A stretch of 64,000 bases of DNA from Eutreptiella sp. 'Long Island Sound 2002'. Lineage: Eukaryota; Euglenozoa; Euglenophyceae; Eutreptiales; Eutreptiaceae. Location: positions 43,230,090 to 43,294,089 of the forward strand of contig OZ038382.1 of the NCBI GenBank assembly GCA_964036045.1, read 5' to 3'. The notes under the pieces were generated by a model. That model was not told where the DNA came from, searched no databases, and saw nothing but the letters and a program-made list of their open reading frames with translations. Made by a program: the position numbers and the translations under genes. Shown piece by piece: positions 48,546 to 61,511 of the stretch (within the stretch, counting starts at the first letter, position 1; each line of letters starts with the position of its first letter).

Positions 48546-51500
48546 ATGAAGTGTGGTGATACTTGCCGACACAATATCTCAAAATTGAATTCGGGACTTT
48601 CTGTCAAGTTATTGCAGCTCCCCCTTCGGCGTTCCGGGAAGGCATTAGAAGAAATTTTAGAAGGGGCATGTTCCATATTTTTGCAAAAAAGTTTCATTTT
48701 GGTACGCCACATTTATTGGATTTTCAGGTTGCTGCGTGGTGGTTGGCTAGGCTGTACGCGTGCTTTCGTAAAGTGGCATCTTTGGCCCTACCCGTTGAAG
48801 TTTTCGCTCTGGTCCACTGCCACCACACACCCACACTGCCATTGCACCCCGCCACCCCCGCGCGCGCGCGCTCGCTCGCCTCGTCTCGTCAAGCCAAGGC
48901 ATGGCTGGCTTGGCTTGGCATGGTATGGTATGGCTTGGTGTGAGAGCCAGGTGCTTTCATAATGAAGTGTGGTGATACTTGCCGACACAATATCTCAAAA
49001 TTGAATTCGGGACTTTCTGTCAAGTTATTGCAGCTCCCCCTTCAGCGTTCCGGGAAGGCATTAGAAGAAAATTTAGAAGGGGCATGTTCCATATTTTTGC
49101 AAAAAAGTTTCATTTTGGTACGCCACATTTTTTGGATTTTCAGGTTGCTGCGTGGTGGTTGGCTAGGCTGTACGCGTGCTTTCGTAAAGTGGCACCTTTC
49201 GCCCTACCTGTTGAAGTTTTCGCTCTGGTCCACTGCCACCACACACCAACACTGCCATTGCACCCCCCGTCACCCCCGCGCGCGCGCGCTCGCTCGCCTC
49301 GTCTCGTCAAGCCAAGGCATGGCTGGCTTGGCTTGGCATGGTATGGTATGGCTTGGTGTGAGAGCCAGGTGCTTTCATAATGAAGTGTGGTGATACTTGC
49401 CGACACAATATCTCAAAATTGAATTCGGGACTTTCTGTCAAGTTATTGCAGCTCCCCCTTCAGCGTTCCGGGAAGGCATTAGAAGAAATTTTAGAAGGGG
49501 CATGTTCCATATTTTTGCAAAAAAGTTTCATTTTGGTACGCCACATTTATTGGATTTTCAGGTTGCTGCGTGGTGGTTGGCTAGGCTGTACGCGTGCTTT
49601 CGTAAAGTGGCATCTTTGGCCCTACCCGTTGAAGTTTTCGCTCTGGTCCACTGCCACCACACACCCACACTGCCATTGCACCCCCCGCCACCCCCGCGCG
49701 CGCGCGCTCGCTCGCCTCGTCTCGTCAAGCCAAGGCATGGCTGGCTTGGCTTGGCATGGTATGGTATGGCTTGGTGTGAGAGCCAGGTGCTTTCATAATG
49801 AAGTGTGGTGATACTTGCCGACACAATATCTCAAAATTGAATTCGGGACTTTCTGTCAAGTTATTGCAGCTCCCCCTTCAGCGTTCCGGGAAGGCATTAG
49901 AAGAAAATTTAGAAGGGGCATGTTCCATATTTTTGCAAAAAAGTTTCATTTTGGTACGCCACATTTTTTGGATTTTCAGGTTGCTGCGTGGTGGTTGGCT
50001 AGGCTGTACGCGTGCTTTCGTAAAGTGGCACCTTTCGCCCTACCTGTTGAAGTTTTCGCTCTGGTCCACTGCCACCACACACCCACACTGCCATTGCACC
50101 CCCCGTCGGCCCCGCGCGCGCGCGCTCGCTCGCCTCGTCTCGTCAAGCCAAGGCATGGCTGGCTTGGCTTGGCATGGTATGGTATGGCTTGGTGTGAGAG
50201 CCAGGTGCTTTCATAATGAAGTGTGGTGATACTTGCCGACACAATATCTCAAAATTGAATTCGGGACTTTCTGTCAAGTTATTGCAGCTCCCCCTTCAGC
50301 GTTCCGGGAAGGCATTAGAAGAAAATTTAGAAGGGGCATGTTCCATATTTTTGCAAAAAAGTTTCATTTTGGTACGCCACATTTATTGGATTTTCAGGTT
50401 GCTGCGTGGTGGTTGGCTAGGCTGTACGCGTGCTTTCGTAAAGTGGCATCTTTGGCCCTACCCGTTGAAGTTTTCGCTCTGGTCCACTGCCACCACACAC
50501 CCACACTGCCATTGCACCCCCCGCCACCCCCGCGCGCGCGCGCTCGCTCGCCTCGTCTCGTCAAGCCAAGGCATGGCTGGCTTGGCTTGGCATGGTATCG
50601 TATGGCTTGGTGTGAGAGCCAGGTGCTTTCATAATGAAGTGTGGTGATACTTGCCGACACAATATCTCAAAATTGAATTCGGGACTTTCTGTCAAGTTAT
50701 TGCAGCTCCCCCTTCAGCGTTCCGGGAAGGCATTAGAAGAAAATTTAGAAGGGGCATGTTCCATATTTTTGCAAAAAAGTTTCATTTTGGTACGCCACAT
50801 TTTTTGGATTTTCAGGTTGCTGCGTGGTGGTTGGCTAGGCTGTACGCGTGCTTTCGTAAAGTGGCACCTTTCGCCCTACCTGTTGAAGTTTTCGCTCTGG
50901 TCCACTGCCACCACACACCCACACTGCCATTGCACCCCCCGTCACCCCCGCGCGCGCGCGCTCGCTCGCCTCGTCTCGTCAAGCCAAGGCATGGCTGGCT
51001 TGGCTTGGCATGGTATGGTATGGCTTGGTGTGAGAGCCAGGTGCTTTCATAATGAAGTGTGGTGATACTTGCCGACACAATATCTCAAAATTGAATTCGG
51101 GACTTTCTGTCAAGTTATTGCAGCTCCCCCTTCAGCGTTCCGGGAAGGCATTAGAAGAAATTTTAGAAGGGGCATGTTCCATATTTTTGCAAAAAAGTTT
51201 CATTTTGGTACGCCACATTTATTGGATTTTCAGGTTGCTGCGTGGTGGTTGGCTAGGCTGTACGCGTGCTTTCGTAAAGTGGCATCTTTGGCCCTACCCG
51301 TTGAAGTTTTCGCTCTGGTCCACTGCCACCACACACCCACACTGCCATTGCACCCCCCGCCACCCCCGCGCGCGCGCGCTCGCTCGCCTCGTCTCGTCAA
51401 GCCAAGGCATGGCTGGCTTGGCTTGGCATGGTATGGTATGGCTTGGTGTGAGAGCCAGGTGCTTTCATAATGAAGTGTGGTGATACTTGCCGACACAATA

Positions 51501-53559
51501 TCTCAAAATTGAATTCGGGACTTTCTGTCAAGTTATTGCAGCTCCCCCTTCAGCGTTCCGGGAAGGCATTAGAAGAAAATTTAGAAGGGGCATGTTCCAT
51601 ATTTTTGCAAAAAAGTTTCATTTTGGTACGCCACATTTTTTGGATTTTCAGGTTGCTGCGTGGTGGTTGGCTAGGCTGTACGCGTGCTTTCGTAAAGTGG
51701 CACCTTTCGCCCTACCTGTTGAAGTTTTCGCTCTGGTCCACTGCCACCACACACCCACACTGCCATTGCACCCCCCGTCACCCCCGCGCGCGCGCGCTCG
51801 CTCGCCTCGTCTCGTCAAGCCAAGGCATGGCTGGCTTGGCTTGGCATGGTATGGTATGGCTTGGTGTGAGAGCCAGGTGCTTTCATAATGAAGTGTGGTG
51901 ATACTTGCCGACACAATATCTCAAAATTGAATTCGGGACTTTCTGTCAAGTTATTGCAGCTCCCCCTTCAGCGTTCCGGGAAGGCATTAGAAGAAATTTT
52001 AGAAGGGGCATGTTCCATATTTTTGCAAAAAAGTTTCATTTTGGTACGCCACATTTATTGGATTTTCAGGTTGCTGCGTGGTGGTTGGCTAGGCTGTACG
52101 CGTGCTTTCGTAAAGTGGCATCTTTGGCCCTACCCGTTGAGGTTTTCGCTCTGGTCCACTGCCACCACACACCCACACTGCCATTGCACCCCCCGCCACC
52201 CCCGCGCGCGCGCGCTCGCTCGCCTCGTCTCGTCAAGCCAAGGCATGGCTGGCTTGGCTTGGCATGGTATCGTATGGCTTGGTGTGAGAGCCAGGTGCTT
52301 TCATAATGAAGTGTGGTGATACTTGCCGACACAATATCTCAAAATTGAATTCGGGACTTTCTGTCAAGTTATTGCAGCTCCCCCTTCAGCGTTCCGGGAA
52401 GGCATTAGAAGAAAATTTAGAAGGGGCATGTTCCATATTTTTGCAAAAAAGTTTCATTTTGGTACGCCACATTTTTTGGATTTTCAGGTTGCTGCGTGGT
52501 GGTTGGCTAGGCTGTACGCGTGCTTTCGTAAAGTGGCACCTTTCGCCCTACCTGTTGAAGTTTTCGCTCTGGTCCACTGCCACCACACACCCACACTGCC
52601 ATTGCACCCCCCGTCACCCCCGCGCGCGCGCGCTCGCTCGCCTCGTCTCGTCAAGCCAAGGCATGGCTGGCTTGGCTTGGCATGGTATGGTATGGCTTGG
52701 TGTGAGAGCCAGGTGCTTTCATAATGAAGTGTGGTGATACTTGCCGACACAATATCTCAAAATTGAATTCGGGACTTTCTGTCAAGTTATTGCAGCTCCC
52801 CCTTCAGCGTTCCGGGAAGGCATTAGAAGAAATTTTAGAAGGGGCATGTTCCATATTTTTGCAAAAAAGTTTCATTTTGGTACGCCACATTTATTGGATT
52901 TTCAGGTTGCTGCGTGGTGGTTGGCTAGGCTGTACGCGTGCTTTCGTAAAGTGGCATCTTTGGCCCTACCCGTTGAAGTTTTCGCTCTGGTCCACTGCCA
53001 CCACACACCCACACTGCCATTGCACCCCCCGCCACCCCCGCGCGCGCGCGCTCGCTCGCCTCGTCTCGTCAAGCCAAGGCATGGCTGGCTTGGCTTGGCA
53101 TGGTATGGTATGGCTTGGTGTGAGAGCCAGGTGCTTTCATAATGAAGTGTGGTGATACTTGCCGACACAATATCTCAAAATTGAATTCGGGACTTTCTGT
53201 CAAGTTATTGCAGCTCCCCCTTCAGCGTTCCGGGAAGGCATTAGAAGAAAATTTAGAAGGGGCATGTTCCATATTTTTGCAAAAAAGTTTCATTTTGGTA
53301 CGCCACATTTATTGGATTTTCAGGTTGCTGCGTGGTGGTTGGCTAGGCTGTACGCGTGCTTTCGTAAAGTGGCACCTTTCGCCCTACCTGTTGAAGTTTT
53401 CGCTCTGGTTCACTGCCACCACACACCCACACTGCCATTGCACCCCCCGCCACCCCCGCGCGCGCGCGCTCGCTCGCCTCGTCTCGTCAAGCCAAGGCAT
53501 GGCTGGCTTGGCTTGGCATGGTATGGTATGGCTTGGTGTGAGAGCCAGGTGCTTTCATA
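48546..53559. repeat. 836-bp dimeric higher-order repeat, six units
   Basis: Twelve monomers alternate strictly. B-type (117, 119, 121, 123, 125, 127) has GTGGCATCTTTGGCCC and, except in 121, GAAATTTTAG. A-type (118, 120, 122, 124, 126) has CACATTTTTTGG, CCTGTTGAAG and CCGTCACC. Monomer 120 has CGTCGGCCCC, and 128 is a partial A-type with TTATTGG, CCTGTTG and GGTTCAC. Monomers 121 and 125 also share TATCGTATGG, hinting at a 4-mer overlay. Monomer 117 is 416 bp. Otherwise the units differ at only a few positions. Confidence 0.95.
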
Positions 53560-53977
53560 ATGAAGTGTGGTGATACTTGCCGACACAATATCTCAAAATT
53601 GAATTCGGGACTTTCTGTCAAGTTATTGCAGCTCCCCCTTCAGCGTTCCGGGAAGGCATTAGAAGAAATTTTAGAAGGGGCATGTTCCATATTTTTGCAA
53701 AAAAGTTTCATTTTGGTACGCCACATTTATTGGATTTTCAGGTTGCTGCGTGGTGGTTGGCTAGGCTGTACGCGTGCTTTCGTAAAGTGGCACCTTTCGC
53801 CCTACCAGTTAAAGTTTTCGCTCTGGTCCACTGCCACCACACACCCACACTGCCATTGCAATCCCCGCCACCCCCGCGCGCACGCGCTCGCTCGCCTCGT
53901 CTCGTCAAGCCAAGGCATGGCTGGCTTGGCTTGGCATGGTATGGTATGGCTTGGTGTGAGAGCCAGGTGCTTTCATA
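53560..53977. repeat. Hybrid monomer 129, right flank of the dimeric block
   Basis: The first half has GAAATTTTAG like the B-type monomers. The second half has CCAGTTAAAG, GCAATCCCCG and CACGCGCTCG like monomer 116. It therefore looks like a junction between dimeric-block sequence and the type that flanks the block on the left. Confidence 0.8.
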
Positions 53978-56487
53978 ATGAAGTGTGGTGATACTTGCCG
54001 ACACAATATCTCAAAATTGAATTCGGGACTTTCTGTCAAGTTATTGCAGCTCCCCCTTCAGCGTTCCGGGAAGGCATTAGAAGAAAATTTAGAAAGGTGC
54101 ATGTTCCATATTTTTGCAAAAAAATTTCATTTTGGTACGCCACATTTATTGGATTTTCAGGTTGCTGCGTGGTGGTTGGCTAGGCTGTACGCGTGCTTTC
54201 GTAAAGTGGCATCTTTGGCCCTACCCGTTGAAGTTTTCGCTCTGGTCCACTGCCACCACACACCCACACTGCCATTGCACCCCCCGCCACCCCCGCGCGC
54301 GCGCGCTCGCTCGCCTCGTCTCGTCAAGCCAAGGCATGGCTGGCTTGGCTTGGCATGGTATGGTATGGCTTGGTGTGAGAGCCAGGTGCTTTCATAATGA
54401 AGTGTGGTGATACTTGCCGACACAATATCTCAAAATTGAATTCGGGACTTTCTGTCAAGTTATTGCAGCTCCTCCTTCAGCGTTCCGGGAAGGCATTAGA
54501 AGAAAATTTAGAAGGGGCATGTTCCATATTTTTGCAAAAAAGTTTCATTTTGGTACGCCACATTTATTGGATTTTCAGGTTGCTGCGTGGTGGTTGGCTA
54601 GCCTGTACGTGTGCTTTCGTAAAGTGTCACCTTTCGCCCTACCCGTGGAAGTTTTCGCTCTGGTCCACTGCCACCACACACCCACACTGCCATTGCACCC
54701 CCCGCCACCCCCGCGCGCGCGCGCTTGCTCGCCTCGTCTCGTCAAGCCAAGGCATGGCTGGCTTGGCTTGGCATGGTATGGTATGGCTTGGTGTGAGAGC
54801 CAGGTGCTTTCATAATGAAGTGTGGTGATACTTGCCGACACAATATCTCAAAATTGAATTCGGGACTTTCTGTCAAGTTATTGCAGCTCCCCCTTCAGCG
54901 TTCCGGGAAGGCATTAGAAGAAATTTTAGAAGGGGTATGTTCCATATTTTTTCAAAAAAGTTTCATTTTGGTACGCCACATTTATTGGATTTTCAGGTTG
55001 CTGCGTGGTGGTTGGCTAGGCTGTACGCGTGCTTTCGTAAAGTGGCACCTTTCGCCCTACCCGTTGAAGTTTTCGCTCTGGTTCACTGCCACCACACACC
55101 CACACTGCCATTGCACCCCTCGCCACCCCCGCGCGCGCGCGCTCGCTCGCCTCGTCTCGTCAAGCCAAGGCATGGCTGGCTTGGCTTGGCATGGTATGGT
55201 ATGGCTTGGTGTGAGAGCCAGGTGCTTTCATAATGAAGTGTGGTGATACTTGCCGACACAATATCTCAAAATTGAATTCGGGACTTTCTGTCAAGTTATT
55301 GCAGCTCCCCCTTCAGCGTTCTGGGAAGGCATTAGAAGAAAATTTAGAAGGGGCATGTTCCATATTTTTGCAAAAAAGTTTCATTTTGGTACGCCACATT
55401 TATTGGATTTTCAGGTTGCTGCGTGGTGGTTGGCTAGGCTGTACGCGTGCTTTCGTAAAGTGTCACCTTTCGCCCTACCCGTGGAAGTTTTCGCTCTGGT
55501 CCACTGCCACCACACACCCACACTGCCATTGCACCCCCCACCACCCCCGCGCGCGCGCGCTTGCTCGCCTCGTCTCGTCAAGCCAAGGCATGGCTGGCTT
55601 GGCTTGGCATGGTATGGTATGGCTTGGTGTGAGAGCCAGGTGCTTTCATAATGAAGTGTGGTGGTACTTGCCGACACAATATCTCAAAATTGAATTCGGG
55701 ACTTTCTGTCAAGTTATTGCAGCTCCCCCTTCAGCGTTCCGGGAAGGCATTAGAAGAAAATTTAGAAGGGGTATGTTCCATATTTTTGCAAAAAAGTTTC
55801 ATTTTGGTACGCCACATTTATTGGATTTTCAGGTTGCTGCGTGGTGGTTGGCTAGGCTGTACGCGTGCTTTCGTAAAGTGGCACCTTTCGCCCTACCCGT
55901 TGAAGTTTTCGCTCTGGTCCACTGCCACCACACACCCACACTGCCATTGCACCCCCCGCCACCCCCGCGCGCGCGCGCTCGCTCGCCTCGTCTCGTCAAG
56001 CCAAGGCATGGCTGGCTTGGCTTGGCATGGTATGGTATGGCTTGGTGTGAGAGCCAGGTGCTTTCATAATGAAGTGTGGTGATACTTGCCGACACAATAT
56101 CTCAAAATTGAATTCGGGACTTTCTGTCAAGTTATTGCAGCTCCCCCTTCAGCGTTCCGGGAAGGCATTAGAAGAAAATTTAGAAAGGGGCATGTTCCAT
56201 ATTTTTGCAAAAGAATTTCATTTTGGTACGCCACATTTATTGGATTTTCAGGTTGCTGCGTGGTGGTTGGCTAGGCTGTACGCGTGCTTTCGTAAAGTGG
56301 CATCTTTGGCCCTACCCGTTGAAGTTTTCGCTCTGGTCCACTGCCACCACACACCCACACTGCCATTGCACCCCCCGCCACCCCCGCGCGCGCGCGCTCG
56401 CTCGCCTCGTCTCGTCAAGCCAAGGCATGGCTGGCTTGGCTTGGCATGGTATGGTATGGCTTGGTGTGAGAGCCAGGTGCTTTCATA
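53978..56487. repeat. 5-mer related to the following block, monomers 130-135
   Basis: Monomers 130-134 and 135-139 lie 2091 bp apart and share ordered markers. 130 and 135 have an additional base in TTTAGAAAGG (419 bp), an altered A-run and GGCATCTTTGG. 131 and 136 have CTCCTCCTTCAG, CTGTACGTGTG, GTGTCACC and GCTTGCTCG. 132 and 137 have GAAATTTTAG, GGGGTATG and TTTTTTCAAAA. 133 and 138 have GTGTCACC and CCGTGGAAG. 134 and 139 have GGGGTATG. Monomer 134 has GGTGGTACTTG, which removes a recurrent stop codon. Confidence 0.87.
55233..56069 (+). other. Second read-through open frame (278 codons), judged non-coding
   Basis: Here the recurrent TGA near 55662 is TGG in monomer 134, which again joins the 143-codon frame to the 133-codon frame of the next monomer. 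The mutation is independent of the one at 35568. No start context, codon pattern or protein similarity supports translation. Confidence 0.7.
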
Positions 56488-59400
56488 ATGAAGTGTGGTG
56501 ATACTTGCCGACACAATATCTCAAAATTGAATTCGGGACTTTTTGTCAAGTTATTGCAGCTCCTCCTTCAGCGTTCCGGGAAGGCATTAGAAGAAAATTT
56601 AGAAGGGGCATGTTCCATATTTTTGCAAAAAAGTTTCATTTTGGTACGCCACATTTATTGCATTTTCAGGTTGCTGCGTGGTGGTTGGCTAGTCTGTACG
56701 TGTGCTTTCGTAAAGTGTCACCTTTCGCCCTACCCGTGGAAGTTTTCGCTCTGGTCCACTGCCACCACACACCCACACTGCCATTGCACCCCCCTCCACC
56801 CCCGCGCGCGCGCGCTTGCTCGCCTCGTCTCGTCAAGCCAAGGCATGGCTGGCTTGGCTTGGCATGGTATGGTATGGCTTGGTGTGAGAGCCAGGTGCTT
56901 TCATAATGAAGTGTGGTGATACTTGCCGACACAATATCTCAAAATTGAATTTGGGACTTTCTGTCAAGTTATTGCAGCTCCCCCTTCAGCGTTCCGGGAA
57001 GGCATTAGAAGAAATTTTAGAAGGGGTATGTTCCATATTTTTTCAAAAAAGTTTCATTTTGGTACGCCACATTTATTGGATTTTCAGGTTGCTGCGTGGT
57101 GGTTGGCTAGGCTGTACGCGTGCTTTCGTAAAGTGGCACCTTTCGCCCTACCCGTTGAAGTTTTCGCTCTGATTCACTGCCACCACACACCCACACTGCC
57201 ATTGCACCCCCCGCCACCCCCGCGCGCGCGCGCTCGCTCGCCTCGTCTCGTCAAGCCAAGGCATGGCTGGCTTGGCTTGGCATGGTATGGTATGGCTTGG
57301 TGTGAGAGCCAGGTGCTTTCATAATGAAGTGTGGTGATACTTGCCGACACAATATCTCAAAATTGAATTCGGGACTTTCTGTCAAGTTATTGCAGCTCCC
57401 CCTTCAGCGTTCCGGGAAGGCATTAGAAGAAAATTTAGAAGGGGCATGTTCCATATTTTTGCAAAAAAGTTTCTTTTTGGTACGCCACATTCTTTGGATT
57501 TTCAGGTTGCTGCGTGGTGGTTGGCTAGCCTGTACGTGTGCTTTCGTAAAGTGTCACCTTTCGCCCTACCCGTGGAAGTTTTCGCTCTGGTCCACTGCCA
57601 CCACACACCCACACTGCCATTGCACCCCCCGCCACCCCCGCGCGCGCGCGCTTGCTCGCCTCGTCTCGTCAAGCCAAGGCATGGCTGGCTTGGCTTGGCA
57701 TGGTATGGTATGGCTTGGTGTGAGAGCCAGGTGCTTTCATAATGAAGTGTGGTGATACTTGCCGACACACTATCTCAAAATTGAATTCGGGACTTTCTGT
57801 CAAGTTATTGCAGCTCCCCCTTCAGCGTTCCGGGAAGGCATTAGAAGAAAATTTAGAAGGGGTATGTTCCATATTTTTGCAAAAAAGTTTCATTTTGGTA
57901 TGCCACATTTATTGGATTTTCAGGTTGTTGCGTGGTGGTTGGCTAGGCTGTACGCGTGCTTTCGTAAAGTGGCACCTTTCGCCCTACCCGTTGAAGTTTT
58001 CGCTCTGGTCCACTGCCACCACACACCCACACTGCCATTGCATCCCCCGCCACCCCCGCGCGCGCGCGCTCGCTCGCCTCGTCTCGTCAAGCCAAGGCAT
58101 GGCTGGCTTGGCTTGGCATGGTATGGTATGGCTTGGTGTGAGAGCCAGGTGCTTTCATAATGAAGTGTGGTGATACTTGCCGACACAATATCCCAAAATT
58201 GAAGTCGGGACTTTCTGTCAAGTTATTGCAGCTCCCCCTTCAGCGTTCCGGGAGGGAATTAGAAGAAAATTTAGAAGGGGCATGTTCCATATTTTTCCAA
58301 AAAAGTTTCATTTTGGTACGCCACATTTATTGGATTTTCAGGTTGCTGCGTGGTGGTTGGCTAGGCTGTACGCGTGCTTTCGTAAAGTGGCACCTTTCGC
58401 CCTACCCGTTGAAGTTTTCGCTCTGGTCCACTGCCACCACATACCCACACTGCCATTGCACCCCCCGCCACCCCCGCGCGCGCGCGCGCGCTCGCTCGCC
58501 TCGTCTCGTCAAGCCAAGGCATGGCTGGCTTGGCTTGGCATGGTATGGTATGGCTTGGTGTGAGAGCCAGGTGCTTTCATAATGAAGTTTGGTGATACTT
58601 GCCGACACAATATCTCAAAATTGAATTCGGGACTTTCTGTCAAGTTATTGCAGCTCCCCCTTCAGCGTTCCGGGAGGGAATTAGAAGAAAATTTAGAAGG
58701 GGCATGTTCCATATTTTTGCAAAAAAGTTTCATTTTGGTACGCCACATTTATTGGATTTTCAGGTTGCTGCGTGGTGGTTGGCTAGGCTGTACGCGTGCT
58801 TTCGTAAAGTGGCATCTTTGGCCCTACCCGTTGAAGTTTTCGCTCTGGTCCACTGCCACCACACACCCACACTGCCATTGCACCCCCCGCCACCCCCGCG
58901 CGCGCGCGCTCGCTCGCCTCGTCTCGTCAAGCCAAGGCATGGCTGGCTTGGCTTGGCATGGTATGGTATGGCTTGGTGTGAGAGCCAGGTGCTTTCATAA
59001 TGAAGTGTGGTGATACTTGCCGACACAATATCTCAAAATTGAATTCGGGACTTTCTGTCAAGTTATTGCAGCTCCTCCTTCAGCGTTCCGGGAAGGCATT
59101 AGAAGAAAATTTAGAAGGGGCATGTTCCATATTTTTGCAAAAAAGTTTCATTTTGGTACGCCACATTTATTGCATTTTCAGGTTGCTGCGTGGTGGTTGG
59201 CTAGTCTGTACGTGTGCTTTCGTAAAGTGTCACCTTTCGCCCTACCCGTGGAAGTTTTCGCTCTGGTCCACTGCCACCACACACCCACACTGCCATTGCA
59301 CCCCCCTCCACCCCCGCGCGCGCGCGCTTGCTCGCCTCGTCTCGTCAAGCCAAGGCATGGCTGGCTTGGCTTGGCATGGTATGGTATGGCTTGGTGTGAG

Positions 59401-61511
59401 AGCCAGGTGCTTTCATAATGAAGTGTGGTGATACTTGCCGACACAATATCTCAAAATTGAATTCGGGACTTTCTGTCAAGTTATTGCAGCTCCCCCTTCA
59501 GCGTTCCGGGAAGGCATTAGAAGAAATTTTAGAAGGGGTATGTTCCATATTTTTTCAAAAAAGTTTCATTTTGGTACGCCACATTTATTGGATTTTCAGG
59601 TTGCTGCGTGGTGGTTGGCTAGGCTGTACGCGTGCTTTCGTAAAGTGGCACCTTTCGTCCTACCCGTTGAAGTTTTCGCTCTGGTTCACTGCCACCACAC
59701 ACCCACACTGCCATTGCACCCCCCGCCAGCCCCGCGCGCGCGCGCTCGCTCGCCTCGTCTCGTCAAGCCAAGGCATGGCTGGCTTGGCTTGGCATGGTAT
59801 GGTATGGCTTGGTGTGAGAGCCAGGTGCTTTCATAATGAAGTGTGGTGATACTTGCCGACACAATATCTCAAAATTGAATTCGGGACTTTCTGTCAAGTT
59901 ATTGCAGCTCCCCCTTCAGCGTTCCGGGAAGGCATTAGAAGAAAATTTAGAAGGGGCATGTTCCATATTTTTGCAAAAAAGTTTCTTTTTGGTACGCCAC
60001 ATTCTTTGGATTTTCAGGTTGCTGCGTGGTGGTTGGCTAGCCTGTACGTGTGCTTTCGTAAAGTGTCACCTTTCGCCCTACCCGTGGAAGTTTTCGCTCT
60101 GGTCCACTGCCACCACACACCCACACTGCCATTGCACCCCCCGCCACCCCCGCGCGCGCGCGCTTGCTCGCCTCGTCTCGTCAAGCCAAGGCATGGCTGG
60201 CTTGGCTTGGCATGGTATGGTATGGCTTGGTGTGAGAGCCAGGTGCTTTCATAATGAAGTGTGGTGATACTTGCCGACACACTATCTCAAAATTGAATTC
60301 GGGACTTTCTGTCAAGTTATTGCAGCTCCCCCTTCAGCGTTCCGGGAAGGCATTAGAAGAAAATTTAGAAGGGGTATGTTCCATATTTTTGCAAAAAAGT
60401 TTCATTTTGGTACGCCACATTTATTGGATTTTCAGGTTGCTGCGTGGTGGTTGGCTAGGCTGTACGCGTGCTTTCGTAAAGTGGCACCTTTCGCCCTACC
60501 CGTTGAAGTTTTCGCTCTGGTCCACTGCCACCACACACCCACACTGCCATTGCACCCCCCGCCACCCCCGCGCGCGCGCGCTCGCTCGCCTCGTCTCGTC
60601 AAGCCAAGGCATGGCTGGCTTGGCTTGGCATGGTATGGTATGGCTTGGTGTGAGAGCCAGGTGCTTTCATAATGAAGTGTGGTGATACTTGCCGACACAA
60701 TATCTCAAAATTGAAGTCGGGACTTTCTGTCAAGTTATTGCAGCTCCCCCTTCAGCGTTCCGGGAGGGAATTAGAAGAAAATTTAGAAGGGGCATGTTCC
60801 ATATTTTTCCAAAAAAGTTTCATTTTGGTACGCCACATTTATTGGATTTTCAGGTTGCTGCGTGGTGGTTGGCTAGGCTGTACGCGTGCTTTCGTAAAGT
60901 GGCACCTTTCGCCCTACCCGTTGAAGTTTTCGCTCTGGTCCACTGCCACCACATACCCACACTGCCATTGCACCCCCCGCCACCCCCGCGCGCGCGCGCG
61001 CGCTCGCTCGCCTCGTCTCGTCAAGCCAAGGCATGGCTGGCTTGGCTTGGCATGGTATGGTATGGCTTGGTGTGAGAGCCAGGTGCTTTCATAATGAAGT
61101 TTGGTGATACTTGCCGACACAATATCTCAAAATTGAATTCGGGACTTTCTGTCAAGTTATTGCAGCTCCCCCTTCAGCGTTCCGGGAGGGAATTAGAAGA
61201 AAATTTAGAAGGGGCATGTTCCATATTTTTGCAAAAAAGTTTCATTTTGGTACGCCACATTTATTGGATTTTCAGGTTGCTGCGTGGTGGTTGGCTAGGC
61301 TGTACGCGTGCTTTCGTAAAGTGGCACCTTTGGCCCTACCCGTTGAAGTTTTCGCTCTGGTCCACTGCCACCACACACCCACACTGCCATTGCACCCCCC
61401 GCCACCCCCGCGCGCGCGCGCTCGCTCGCCTCGTCTCGTCAAGCCAAGACATGGCTGGCTTGGCTTGGCATGGTATGGTATGGCTTGGTGTGAGAGCCAG
61501 GTGCTTTCATA
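56488..61511. repeat. 6-mer higher-order repeat, two copies of 2512 bp
   Basis: Monomers 136-141 (56488-58999) and 142-147 (59000-61511) are equal in length and order. Members in turn show: ATTGCATTTT with CTAGTCTGTACG; GAAATTTTAG with TTTTTTCAAAA; TTTCTTTTTGG with CATTCTTTGG; ACACACTATC with GGGGTATG; GAAGTCGGG with GGAGGGAATT, TTTTCCAAAA and a (GC)8 tract (422 bp); GAAGTTTGG with GGAGGGAATT. By eye the two copies differ at about a dozen positions, so they are more than 99 percent identical. Confidence 0.94.

Noticed and set aside
48546-53559. Dimeric alternation explained as an assembly artefact
   Set aside because: Units carry private differences (CGTCGGCCCC in 120, GAGGTTTT in 125, TATCGTATGG in 121 and 125), which a simple copied contig would not show. 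Long-read confirmation would still be decisive.
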